Source: Adineta vaga (taxonomy: Eukaryota; Rotifera). From it: DNA of 64,000 nt. Within the stretch, counting starts at the first letter, position 1; every line of letters starts with the position of its first letter. The position numbers and the translations under genes are program-made. Below the pieces are notes generated by a model. That model worked only from the letters and a program-made list of their open reading frames with translations, did no database searches and was not told the origin of the DNA. The DNA lies in NCBI GenBank assembly GCA_021613535.1, contig CP075492.1:6138001-6202000 (forward strand). The letters are read 5' to 3'. This document shows, one piece after another, positions 1 through 10,726 of this stretch.

Positions 1-282
1 TCCAGAATTTTAAAAAACGATTGTAATACCGAACAAATACGATTAAATGCACATAATCATACTTCATTCTTTCAATCATTATTTCTTTCATCGTTAAATC
101 TTAGTATAAACAAAACATAGTTGTTTCGAACATTGTTATCTTTTTTTCTTTTGTTGAAATAAATAGATACATTTCATATTTATCGAACAAAGAAATTTTC
201 GACATTTTCTCATGTCTTATTTATTAGAATATAAAGTCTGTAGTTTGTTTTTCTTTCAATTGAAAAGTATTCATATCATAGC

Positions 283-875
283 ATGTTAGCTAAACTTCAT
301 CTAATCATTCTTGCTGGTCTTACTGCTATTTCATTAGCATTGATCATCACTGGTGGATGGATATCAGCATGGTGTATTAGAGTTGGAAATCGATTTGAAT
401 GTTATTCATTATTTCAATCGAATGATACTTTTTCATGTCTTTTCAAATTAATTCCAACAGGTGTAATTTTATGTTTGATTATTTCATTATTAATGTTTAT
501 TATTTTGATTGTTACACAAGCTAAAAAAGAATATCAATTTGTAACACGATTTGTGAATATTCTTGTTCTTTCAACAGCTATTGTTTTGATAATGATTGTC
601 TTACTTCAATGGTTTCATCCACCTGCACAGACATCGAAGAATTAATCATTGCTCGATTAGTTGGAAAAACAGAGAATAGTACAGGTGAACTCGTTTTTGG
701 AACAATTTCATCGAAAGATCCATTATATTTAGCAGCATCCGAAGCACAACGACAAGCATTTGTTAGTTCACGTTATAATCTTAATCATGGTCCGAATTTA
801 TTTTTTGCTTCGTTTGTTATTCTTCTTATTGCTCTACTTGCTTTTGTTATCCTACATCGAGTTGAATTCGCTTGA
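283..875 (+). CDS. Four-span membrane protein, claudin/PMP22-like layout, frame-broken
   Basis: Two overlapping reading frames, 283-645 and 609-875, together give four hydrophobic segments. TM1 starts about residue 5, TM2 and TM3 follow in the first frame, and TM4 lies in the second frame. A first extracellular loop with a Trp and several Cys (GGWISAWC then C, C) follows TM1, as in claudin/PMP22-like tetraspans. The frame moves once between about 600 and 645, equivalent to one missing base; no intron of normal length with GT-AG explains it. The start is the first ATG after an AT-rich leader. No family is recognised with certainty, so the name rests on topology only. It is either a genuine frameshift or a one-base assembly error. 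Confidence 0.5.
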
Positions 876-947
876 GAAAGAAAATAATAAATTACGCGCC
901 TTACCATCTATCTATTTGTTTTTCCAATTTTGTTGTCTATTTGTTTT

Positions 948-1235
948 ATGCCAGTCAAACGACGTCGATTACCGAGAAAAAATCGACGACAAAACGAATC
1001 TAAACCATCATCCATAGAAGTAGTTTATCCACAAATTTTGTATGAAACACATTTAGAAAAATGTAATTCCGATCTTCAAACAATTCCTGATCAAACTTTC
1101 GGAAAAATCTATTCAACGCAAATCATTGAAGAAATCTCTTCTTCGAATGCATCATCAACGATAGAACCGAATCCAATTGAAAGATCGCCAAGAAAACCAC
1201 GAAAAAAGAAAGTCAAGACTAGAAAACGAGTTTAA
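948..1235 (+). CDS. Small basic hypothetical protein
   Basis: A 95-codon frame beginning MPVKRRRLPRKNRR and ending in a second Lys/Arg-rich stretch (SPRKPRKKKVKTRKRV), with a Ser/Glu-rich middle. It lies 72 bp after the tetraspan gene on the same strand. A pyrimidine-rich tract runs up to its ATG, so it could be a 3' exon of that gene, but no donor was found that keeps frame. The basic ends could be nuclear-localisation or membrane-proximal signals. No family recognised. Confidence 0.3.
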   Translation: MPVKRRRLPRKNRRQNESKPSSIEVVYPQILYETHLEKCNSDLQTIPDQTFGKIYSTQIIEEISSSNASSTIEPNPIERSPRKPRKKKVKTRKRV

Positions 1236-1499
1236 TCTATATCTGTAAACTTTCCGAAAAAATTATCATGTTTGAATCGATTTATCAGTAAATGTTTTCA
1301 ATAAATATCGTGTTTTGTGACACGTACTATTCAGTTGTAACTCTATTACATTGAATGTATACATGATAAAACCAGTTCTCTGATCAACTACTATTTTCAT
1401 ACAAAAATATCATTCGTTACACATGATCGATTGTTGATAACGCATGGAAGTCACCGGTAAAATATATTTTTACTCTCACATACACAAATTATACCTCAA

Positions 1500-1691
1500 G
1501 GATATTGTGGTCAAGTAATGAATATCTACATCTTTATGTTTATGATGAAGATGAAGGAAAAAAAACGATATAATTGCTTCTACAAAAATCAGTTTAGATA
1601 AAGTTATTCAAACAGGACGTTTTGATGATTGGATACAATTATTGGTAGTCGAGGTGATATTCATATTCGTGTAACTTATGAACAAACATGA
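1500..1691 (+). pseudogene. Decayed C2-domain fragment
   Basis: The plus-strand frame around 1509-1650 reads WSSNEYLHLYVYDEDEG, then IASTKISLDKVI and DDWIQL. This is the pattern of the C-terminal half of a C2 domain: a strand, an Asp/Glu calcium-loop-like VYDEDE, and a final Trp-containing strand. The last strand (GSRGDIHIRVTYEQT, then TGA at 1689) lies in a different frame, equivalent to one lost base near 1643. The first half of a C2 domain is not readable upstream. This is inferred to be a relic or badly damaged exon. C2 domains bind phospholipid, often with calcium. Confidence 0.45.
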
Positions 1692-1781
1692 ATCATTCAA
1701 CTTTCTTATAAAAAATTAAGATAGATAGTTTTACTATTCTTTTATTGGTTTAGTGAAAATCTGACATAAATAAAATCGAAA

Positions 1782-2240
1782 TTACCATCTTTTATACGGT
1801 AAAAATTTACCAGACATGTTTATATTGACCCTGGGTGCATCCACTATTGTTTCATCTTTATCAATTTTAATTGTAAAATCTACTGCAGACATGATTCCAT
1901 CACCGAATTTTTCATGAATAACTTCTTTCATTGGAACACCATATTGAAGTAGAATTTCATAAAATCGATAGAGTAATGGATCAGTTGGCGGTAAGGATGG
2001 AAGAATAGATCCTTTATGTGGTGGATGCATAAATTCATTCATTTGTTCTTTTGTCAAATTGATACCAAGTATATTCATCAATCTTTGATATTCTTGAAGA
2101 TCAGCACATGTTGCTTGACCATAAAATAATGCAGCCACCCAAACGTCATCTCTACCAAGTTGTTTTCCAATATCAGTAAATGTTAATTGTTTTTCTTCTT
2201 TAGCCTTTAATAATAATTTCGATATATCAGATACATTCAT
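1782..2240 (-). CDS. cynS: Cyanate hydratase (cyanase)
   Basis: Intron-free 152-residue protein, the usual cyanase length. It decomposes cyanate with bicarbonate to ammonia and CO2. The N-terminal half is the helical DNA-binding-like fold (LLLKAKEEKQLTFTDIGKQ). The C-terminal half has the catalytic signature LLYRFYEILLQYG ... EKFGDGIMSAVDF ... GKFLPYKRW. Counting from the ATG at 2240, the catalytic triad is Arg92, Glu95 and Ser118, all present. An in-frame TTG lies seven codons upstream, but the ATG is preferred because a splice-acceptor-like TGTATTCCAG sits just before it. The gene is of bacterial/fungal/plant type; bdelloids are known to carry cyanase, probably gained by horizontal transfer. 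Function is secure; origin is inference. Confidence 0.95.
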   Translation of the reverse strand: MNVSDISKLLLKAKEEKQLTFTDIGKQLGRDDVWVAALFYGQATCADLQEYQRLMNILGINLTKEQMNEFMHPPHKGSILPSLPPTDPLLYRFYEILLQYGVPMKEVIHEKFGDGIMSAVDFTIKIDKDETIVDAPRVNINMSGKFLPYKRW

Positions 2241-2374
2241 TTTTTTATATCTGGAATACAATGCGTATGTCTACGTTGATATTTATTTTCGAAAACCAAA
2301 CACAAAATCTAACTACTCCAATATTTACAAACAGCTAGATTAAGAGAAATGAATAAGTGAACATTCGACTTTAT

Positions 2375-3001
2375 TTAAGAAAATAGACGAGAAAAGAAAC
2401 CGGCATTTGGATTGTTTTGATTATTACCCAAGTTATGATGATTGTTTGATTGACCATTATTTAAATATCGTTGAATAATATCAAAGATCAATTGTCGACC
2501 ACTACCATTCGTAGCCTAAAAACAACAACATAAGAAATATATTTTCTAATTCAAAAGAATTTACATACGTAACGAAGTAAATTATCAACTGATGATGAAC
2601 CAACAGTTCGACGAATTTCATCAGCAAGATTTTGTTTAGTATGATCATTTAGATCACGTAATTGACTTGTTAAAGAGTGATATGGATTAACAGCCTTGAA
2701 ACCTAGCCATGCACCTAAAGAAGAATTCCATAGATAGTCATAGGAATGTCAAAATCAGAATCGTTTTCATACCAATAATGGTACCAATTAATGCGCCATA
2801 GTTTCCGAAGATTACTGCTCCAATAACACAACCAGCAATTGCATATAATGCTTGCCAGAACATACCCCAAAGGGTAGAAAGTGTACCCTAGAATTAGAAG
2901 TCCAATAAATAATATAGAAACTATACCGATATACTTACACTTCGGCCTTGAATTAAATTAAGAATAGCATCGAAATAATTTGGATTAAAGAATGACGACA
3001 T
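2375..3001 (-). CDS. C19orf12-like glycine-hairpin membrane protein
   Basis: Four exons on the minus strand: 3001-2939, 2887-2773, 2714-2569 and 2515-2375. The introns are 51, 58 and 53 nt, all GT-AG. Joined, they give 154 residues. An N-terminal amphipathic start (MSSFFNPNYFDAILNLIQ) is followed by a long glycine-rich hydrophobic hairpin (about residues 28-66), then a helical soluble part with regularly spaced Leu/Ile, and an Asn-rich tail. The layout of hydrophobic Gly-rich hairpin plus C-terminal helical region matches the C19orf12 family, whose human member sits at mitochondria/ER contacts. Overall similarity is moderate and the name is by architecture. The exon model is solid because every junction keeps frame. 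Confidence 0.6.
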
Positions 3002-5438
3002 GATCTCTTGTATCTAGACAATGAATGAATAAAGATATTAATTGAATTAATTATTTCACAAGTAAAACAGTAGAGGAGAGAGAAAAGAAATGACCAGAAT
3101 ATCCTCAGTTTAGGTGTGTGTCAAATAGAGACGACAATCACTGAACTGAATGACTTCTCGTTGGCGCTCTAACCAATACTAGACAGATGCACTCACTGAC
3201 TCTTTGTTTCTTATATCAACAAATAGAAATCTTCTTTCTTACCTCTCTGAGTAAAAAAAATATATCAGATGATATTTACAAGTTTTTTTCCAAATTAAAA
3301 AGTAATTTAACTATTTAATTGAGAAATAAATATGGATGTCATACAGATGTCGCTAGAGTATTGTTAAGAGTGAACTTTATGTTTCGGATGAATTCGCATT
3401 TATCTGTGATTCATCTTGATAATAAGAATATATTCATATGCCATCATTTCATATCATATCGATTCGAACAATGAAATTGTTGAGTAAGATTAATGTGTTG
3501 ATGTCAATGGTAAAAAACTTTACATGAGATAGATCAAGACAGATTTATTGCAAAGCTAATAGCATACTTGAAAGAGATCTCGAATTGCTTTCCCCTTATC
3601 GTTATCGATTCAATCTTGTTGTCTTATACTATCTGAATATATTTGAAAAACAAATCTTTGTTGTAAATTATAAATATAGTTTCTGATAACACGAAGAATA
3701 ATGCGAAAAAAATGTGAAAGATAACTTTTTCTACTGATATTTGAAAATCAGTATCAAAGTTGAACAACTAGAAGACGAATGATTACACCACGTTAGCTTT
3801 GTTTTACATTATTCAAATCCTCATATTCTCAGTAAAAGAACAGTCAGATGTTTTTCCCACAACTATAACTCAAATCTACAAATAATGAAGCAAATACACT
3901 AGAGATTACGTCTTTATTTCCCGAATGATCAGATATGCTTTTGAAGTCTTTTATAAGCATACGTTTCTTAATCAACTCGTAGGGTTCGAACGTCATTCAA
4001 GTTATTCCCAACAGATTAATATCTTGTCAACATTGACAAGAAAATTGAGAAACAAATCAACGTAGATTGTATCTTCATTCATAACCAAAACTTCGCCAAG
4101 ATATCACAGTCTATATAAAAAACTCATATTCGATTTTTTCTATGACGTCATCGGAAATATCATATATTCTTCAGAAGAAAAAGAGAGTGATCAAATAATA
4201 CGATATAACTTTTGTTGACGTCGTGTCTAGTAGATTTTTCTATATTTAACACACAGAAAGGTCATACAATCGATTAGATGTTATTCCGTTTGATTGCTTG
4301 ATTTATTTATTTTAATAAAAAGAGGTATCAAGCATATCAAGTCGAGCTTTTCGTTTCACGGTTATCTTCCTGTGAACAAAAGTAAATGTCAAAGTATACC
4401 TGGCTTTTGTTATCCATATTCATGTTGAAATGAGTACAAGAAAATCTGATAGAATTTTGTTCTCAAAGGAATTCTTAATAAAAATCATGAAGTCTCAAAC
4501 ATTGCTCAGATGCCGAATAATCGATTGCTTCGAAAAGAACAAAAGATATTCTGAACATGTAAAATAAGTTTTCTTTGGAGAAAACAACAACAACAACAAC
4601 AACAACAGCAATACATGCAATATGTTCATTGATTGAAGAAACCAAAATAGATATTTGATAAAAGACCATGTTATTTTCGGTCAAGATCAAAAATGTTTTC
4701 TTTCATCTATTCTTTTAATTGATACCATAAAGAACCGAGCAAAAGATCAATCATACAAAAAAGAAAACTAACATGCTATCAGCTTCTACTTATTCGTCAC
4801 ACTCCTCTTCCATATCATTATATTCTAATCCGAGTGAATCTCGATGATGTGTAATTATTTCCGTAAACGATGGTTTTAATTAGATTTTTAATGACAAGAT
4901 CTTTGAAAAAGAAAATTATTGAGTGCACTCATAGCTGCTATATATATGTATATTAGTTTGAATTATCTTGACTTGAGAATATCTTTTTATCCTCGAAGTT
5001 TTTCTAGGATAAAGTTAATGGTTTTCTAAAGTCGAATATATTACAAGGTCAAAATAATATAGAGTATGAAATTCATTGATTGTATTTATATCCGGTATTA
5101 GAAAGCTCATTGTTGAAAGCTTACTTAACAACAGCTAGTTTATTGATATTCTATTTAAATATGTTGTGATAAAAGGACTTTTCTTTGTTTGTTAAGACTA
5201 TATCGTTTTTAAGATTTTCCTTAGTTTTTCTCAGTTGTATTCGCATCAGATATTGTATAAATATACATCAATATTAACCTTTTATTCCTAAAAGTTCTTC
5301 GATATACAACTTCCAAAAGGCAAAACAAAAAACGGAAAAAACAACATCTGTCATAAAGAATGTAATTCGATATTCAGTATTAAATTACAAGTCAAAATTA
5401 AATGTAATTAGAATCATATAGTCTAGTTTTTAAACACT
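3002..5438. other. Gene-free AT-rich region
   Basis: About 2.4 kb without a supportable gene. It holds an (AAC)n run at 4583-4607 and scattered short AT-rich tracts. A GGTTCGAA at about 3979 resembles a tRNA B box, but no A box or cloverleaf accompanies it. It separates the 5' end of the C19orf12-like gene from the 3' end of the GPCR gene. Confidence 0.6.
4583..4607. repeat. (AAC)n microsatellite
   Basis: Eight AAC units in tandem inside the intergenic region. On the minus strand it yields a poly-Val stretch in a short open frame that has no other protein-like features. Confidence 0.9.
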
Positions 5439-6548
5439 TTAAGGTAAACGATTTATTGAAAGTAATCGTTCTTTGGGTAAATCAATAGGATTATGTCTCA
5501 TATGTGGTGAAGATCGTGGATTTGAATTGGTTGATCTTCGATTGGATAACATTACACTAGATTTTAATATTCGTGTTGTACCTGTTCGAGAATCGAAACT
5601 GGCTGGTAATGGTTGACATAAGAGAAAATATTGACCAACTTGACGGAATTTCCTATCAAAAAATGCGTAGAGTATAAATGTTGACGAAGCATTAATAACT
5701 GACAAGAGATTATTAATAGACAAATATTGCCTTGCACCTAAATGCATCATTAAACTAGTGCCAGACCAAGTGTATAGAACATTAAAAACAAAGTATGGTA
5801 ATTGTGTTACGAGAAATATAAATACAATTGATAAAAGTAAGAAATTAATTGCATTGGATGATCGATTCGTTTTGGTTGCTGTACCTAATAGACGTTTACG
5901 CTGTCGAACTGAATAAAGTTTTTTTATAATGGAAATTTTACATATTAAGATAATTGTTAAAGGAATAAGAAAAACAAAAATAAAATAAAGATATTTACGC
6001 ATTAATAAAAGGTATAATTGTTTCGAGCCAAATTCTGATACGACGATAACTGTTGTATTATTTTCTGTTTTCAATGTATACTCAAACCAAAATGGAACAC
6101 AATAGAGTACACAAAAGACAATGACAAATATGACGACGAATACAGCTCGTTGTGGACTTCGCCATTTTCGGCCACGAAATGGTAAACAAATTAGAATGAA
6201 TCGATCAACTGCAACAGTTGCTGTTAAATAAATTTGAATCAATAAACATGTCACATGAATTGGAAATATTCGAGTGAATATATGACGATAGAATACTTCA
6301 GCATGAAAGGTCGAACGTATGCCATGTGTTAATAAGAAGCCAATCAAGACACAAGATGATGCACATGATAAAGAAAATATATAGATATTTGTAATTGATG
6401 TTCGCATAAATCTACTGGATAATATAACACATGTTAAAGCATTACCTAGTAATCCACATATACAAACGATGGATAATAGATAACCTTCAACAATACGTTT
6501 AAATTCGGCAAGCCGTTGATCATATAGGGCATCAGATGAAACATTCAT
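5439..6548 (-). CDS. Rhodopsin-class GPCR, FMRFamide-receptor-like
   Basis: Single-exon, 369 residues, seven hydrophobic segments. Class A landmarks are visible: GN at 35-36 in TM1, the TM3 Cys, the DRF variant of DRY at 115-117 followed by ICLPFRGRKWR, a TM6 with TQLPYFVFNV, and a TM7 N286...Y294 in place of NPxxY. The N-terminus has an N-glycosylation site (NVS) and extracellular loop 2 has another (NNTT). The DRF-ICLPF region and the altered TM6/TM7 motifs fit the FMRFamide/neuropeptide receptor group of protostomes. It should sit in the plasma membrane of neurons or target cells. The ligand is inference. The cytoplasmic tail is Ser/Arg-rich. Confidence 0.85.
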   Translation of the reverse strand: MNVSSDALYDQRLAEFKRIVEGYLLSIVCICGLLGNALTCVILSSRFMRTSITNIYIFSLSCASSCVLIGFLLTHGIRSTFHAEVFYRHIFTRIFPIHVTCLLIQIYLTATVAVDRFILICLPFRGRKWRSPQRAVFVVIFVIVFCVLYCVPFWFEYTLKTENNTTVIVVSEFGSKQLYLLLMRKYLYFIFVFLIPLTIILICKISIIKKLYSVRQRKRLLGTATKTNRSSNAINFLLLSIVFIFLVTQLPYFVFNVLYTWSGTSLMMHLGARQYLSINNLLSVINASSTFILYAFFDRKFRQVGQYFLLCQPLPASFDSRTGTTRILKSSVMLSNRRSTNSNPRSSPHMRHNPIDLPKERLLSINRLP

Positions 6549-7133
6549 TATGTTGTTTGTTTACAACTTATGTAAAATAAACTATTCCGATCACAGTGAT
6601 AAATCTTTATATCTACAAGAAGAAAACCGATTTCCTTAATTATATTTTTCTTCTACCACTTACTATTGTGACCAATGTTTTGTTTGAAAAAGAAAAGATA
6701 AAACTAGCGTAGGCTGTTTAAACAATGCTTAATGCAATATACGACTCATTATCAACAATTTATTCACATGCAAGCATGCTTCTTATATCCGTTAGTGAGG
6801 TCGTGTTAATTAATTTATAGAATATAAATCTATCCGATTAGATTACAGAATACTTTGTTTAGAATTAATTTATTCGACAAGAATATATGTCACATAAAAT
6901 GATAAACTATAACTTACTTCTTTTTTTCTCTTCTTCTTTGGATAGATATTAGAATCAAATGAAGAATAAGAAACCGACCTGATCTTCTGTCTAGTCTCTT
7001 GAAAAGAAGTAGAAAAACGCATCCACTCTTCTCCTTTTCCTTTCTTATTTCTTTTCTCTTTTTCTCCTCACGACTATTCAACAAGATGAGAGAAATATTT
7101 GCTTACATCTCTAATAATCAAAGAAAAGAAAAT

Positions 7134-7166
<33 letters not shown>

Positions 7167-8364
7167 GAGCGAAAGCGAGGGAAGTGCTTCGATTCCATAT
7201 TAAAACCTACGGAACTTAGAATCGATATTCGATTTATAATCCACAATATATCATATTTTATTCATTAATTCTTCTCAAGAATCTTTTATTTTAAACAATT
7301 CAAATTTAAGTATTTCTCGAATATGATATGCGGAAAGAAGAACTTTGTTTTAGTTTTCTGAAGACATAATTGCATGCATTACTTCCATTTCTATCACGAA
7401 GTAATATCACTTTAAGATCTAATATATTGCATACGGGCATTAATATCAACAAAATAAAGACAGTTAAGAGTGTCTGTAAGTTTATATTATTTCCTCTTCT
7501 AGGATCAGTCCGTTCTACATATTAGCTCTTCAAATATACTTGAAAGATTGATTTCCATCGAGCAAGTGATCATGAATTGTCGACTTTCGAAAATGATTTT
7601 TCTTTTATGTCTCTTTATTTTATTAGGTACAAAGAACAGTAGAAACCGACTACTTATTCACAAAGTAAATCTTATTAATATCACATTATCAAACGAACGT
7701 AAAGAACACCGAGTATTTACAAGTAAAGTAATAATAAACTTAATGAAAGAAAAAAATGGTCAGGTTGTTTGAAAGTAAATATAGTCAGACACAAGTTCTG
7801 ATTGTGCTCGAGCACGTTTCTTTCAAAAAAAAGAACGCAGTAAACAAGCAAGATATATACAAAAGAAAAGAGCAAATAGAAATAATAATAATAATAATAC
7901 GGCTTTTTTCAATGATCAATCTCGCACACACACATATACGTATGGGAACATAAAAAAAACATTAACAATAACAACAACAGAAACATACGTTTACAAAGAG
8001 AGAAAAAAACTATAAATTCACCATATCATTTAATGATATTTTATTATCCGATTGAAGGAAGACATTCACCGTCTAAAAAGAAATAAAAATAAACAATGTT
8101 ATCGTTCTGAAGAGATTTCATTTCCGTCTTTTCTATCATCGTTCTCATAACTAATCCGATTCAATCTACAAGAAAAATGTAGATTAATATTGGCCTAAAT
8201 CTTATTTTCATACGATTCTATGTCTACAGCTGTCATAATAAATCAAAGGTTAATTACGCCCTGTAATCTCTTTTCTATCTCAATAAACGAACAAGTCTTC
8301 ACTATGTACTTCTATATTCTAATAAAATCTCTTTTTCTCAAAGATATATAATTAGATTTGAAAC
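6549..8364. other. Intergenic region with (GA)n tract
   Basis: Upstream of the GPCR gene. It contains a (GA)n tract at 7134-7169 and a short plus-strand frame at 7569-7772 whose first 25 residues (MNCRLSKMIFLLCLFILLG) look like a signal peptide. The rest of that frame has no recognisable domain, so a small secreted peptide gene is possible but unsupported. Nothing else was seen. Confidence 0.4.
7134..7169. repeat. (GA)n microsatellite
   Basis: Near-perfect GA dinucleotide run with one interruption. The predicted Arg/Glu repeat in the covering frame is an artefact of the repeat. Confidence 0.9.
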
Positions 8365-10726
8365 TTACTTTTCAATGACATCTAATACATAATTCCATCC
8401 TTGATTATTATCCCAGAATTCCTCTGACGTTGTTTGAAAGCAAACAGCAAAAAGAATTCTTTTGGTTTCTAATACATCCGACTTAGATTTTGGAAGTACT
8501 ATTTCAAATGTAAATGTATCAGTATTATCATGGGGACAGTTCATCGAATGTCTAGCTTCAATATCCGTCCATGTATTCCATTCATTATCAGTTGAACGAA
8601 TAAATACATGTTTATTATAATTACAATTATGTACACGAATAGTTCCATATGCAATCGCATCTTTTGTATATAAACATTCTAATAAGACTTGTTTATTATA
8701 GATTATCGGAGTAATATTTGTTCGAGATGTAAAATTTCGTGAAACGAGATTATATTGTTTTGCTGATAAAGAGAACGATGACGATGATGGTGTTCGTCGA
8801 GCAATATTTGGAAGATCGAGAAGATATTTTCCATGACGAAGTTGTCCGAATTGTACACGAACACATTCTTGAATGATTGTAGAACTCATTTGATCCGGTG
8901 GACTCATGTAACGAATAGATTCAAGATCAAGACCCTAGAAGAAAAACAAGAATGAATGTATAGACGAATATTCGAAGATGTCGTTTTTTTTGTTTTCAAT
9001 CATACGACTAACATACAAGTGAGCGAAGGAAAAATGCTTTACGAAATTTGATGATGTATAATGTCTTATGATGCTAGCGATAATGACGACAAAGAAATTT
9101 TAGAAAGAAAAATGTAAAGTTATTTCACTCTTTGTCTGGATTGGTAAAGAATAGTATATAATGAATGGATCACGTGTGCTCTTTTTCGTTCTGTTGTAAA
9201 TAGGGGGTGTTAACGCTCGTGCCCCTCAGAAACAAATATCACAAGATACGTTATTTTTTATGCACATGATTTGTGTAAATATAACCTGAATGGAGATAGT
9301 ACATATTTCATTTGTTATTCGTAACAACGTAAACATGCGTCATATGTTTTTTATGTGTAGTTACATTGAAGCGTTCGCTTTTCTGTCAATATCAATCAAG
9401 CCGTGGAAACTAGTGAATGATCATTTTATTCTACAATGACATAAAGTTGCACAGATCAAATTGTATGGCACAACTGATAAGTACAATGTACTCGATAAGA
9501 ATCGAATTTCAACTCAAGATGGAATTTGTGTATCAAAATATATTATTCGTCAAACTTGATAAATACTAGTATGTAATATACCTTTCGAATTATATTATTA
9601 GTCTCTATGACATGACCTCAATCGAGTGGTAAGTACATACAATGTATTTACACCTATTCTTATTACTCATTAACCACATTTGTGATTCTCAATGACTACA
9701 ACAGATTCTTAACGCCACTTCTTTTAACAGTTCGAATAACCAGTATTCAATAGTCAGAATCCTTCCCTTTCGTACTACAAATTGTACTATATTATACACA
9801 ACCTAAACATTGTGTTTACTACGAACAAATTCTGCAAAAACGAAACGTTATTGTATAATATAATGTTTCAGTGAGAAAATCTAACATGGACTTTAATTAT
9901 CACAAGAGACCTTAGAAGATCTTGATTACATACCATCACATCAGCAAATCGAACCATTTTCTTGGGTGCTGTTTCAAGAAGTGGTGGTTTTTCACTGAAT
10001 TGAAAAACACTGACTGAATTTGAACGTATACTAAGTCCAGTAATTTGTTCTTCATCTCCATCATCATGATCGTTTGTTGTATACGGCGAGAATAATTCCT
10101 CCGAACATAATGTATGTGTTGAATCATGAAAAAATTTCGTCGGTTTTTGTAAATTACTAGCATCGTTATCCAAATCATAATCATCTTTACAAACTGTTGA
10201 ATCTGATGATTGACGAAGTAATTCATCGTATCCATTTTCACCGTGTAGTGTAATTGCATCTAAACAGCGATAAATAATGATGTTAGAAAAAAAACAAATA
10301 CTGACAAATGTCTTTCTCTTCATACATACCCACATTACTTTTAGAATGATATTGATAATCATCATCATCATCATCGACGTCGTCGTAATTACTGATCTGA
10401 TCGAATCCAAGATTGAAATCCATATCTTCTTCGGACGATTGATTCGAACTAGTTATACTACAATGTGCAACTGGATCAGATAGACGTGATAGGCGAGTAA
10501 AATTTGATTGAGATAAATCCTCAATAAGCGAGGAAGATGATGATGTTGATATTGAATCATTTTCCGAACAAGATCGTAGACGTTGTTGAAAAAGAATTGA
10601 ATTATCTCGTGGTGACTTTGACAGCATAGCTAAAGTGTTGATCGTTGGATAATGTTTAGAATTTTGTAAATAATGCATAACTTTATCGTTACTAGAAAAA
10701 TCGATTGCTTTTTTTATTCGAGCCAT
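8365..10726 (-). CDS. PP1 regulatory subunit 3-like, glycogen targeting (CBM21)
   Basis: Three exons: 10726-10330, 10259-9934 and 8934-8365, joined to 430 residues. The first intron is 70 nt and the second 999 nt. The N-terminal part is acidic and Ser-rich, with a run of Asp. A PP1-docking RVxF motif (KKMVRFAD, about 232-239) ends exon 2, and exon 3 continues GLDLESIRY exactly as in PPP1R3 proteins. The CBM21 carbohydrate-binding domain occupies about 320-423 and ends EEFWDNNQGWNY. The family brings protein phosphatase 1 to glycogen to activate glycogen synthase. The stop TAA overlaps a perfect donor GTAAGT; an acceptor near 8078 would add only one residue before another stop. Confidence 0.88.

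Noticed and set aside
4475-4690. Minus-strand open frame with a poly-Val run
   Set aside because: The run is the (AAC)n microsatellite read backwards; the rest has no domain and no splice context.
6999-7268. Plus-strand frame rich in Arg and Glu
   Set aside because: Its core is the (GA)n tract and its flanks are low-complexity.
9936-10259. 107-codon minus-strand frame
   Set aside because: Alternate frame of the PPP1R3 second exon; the other frame carries the RVxF motif and joins both neighbours in frame.
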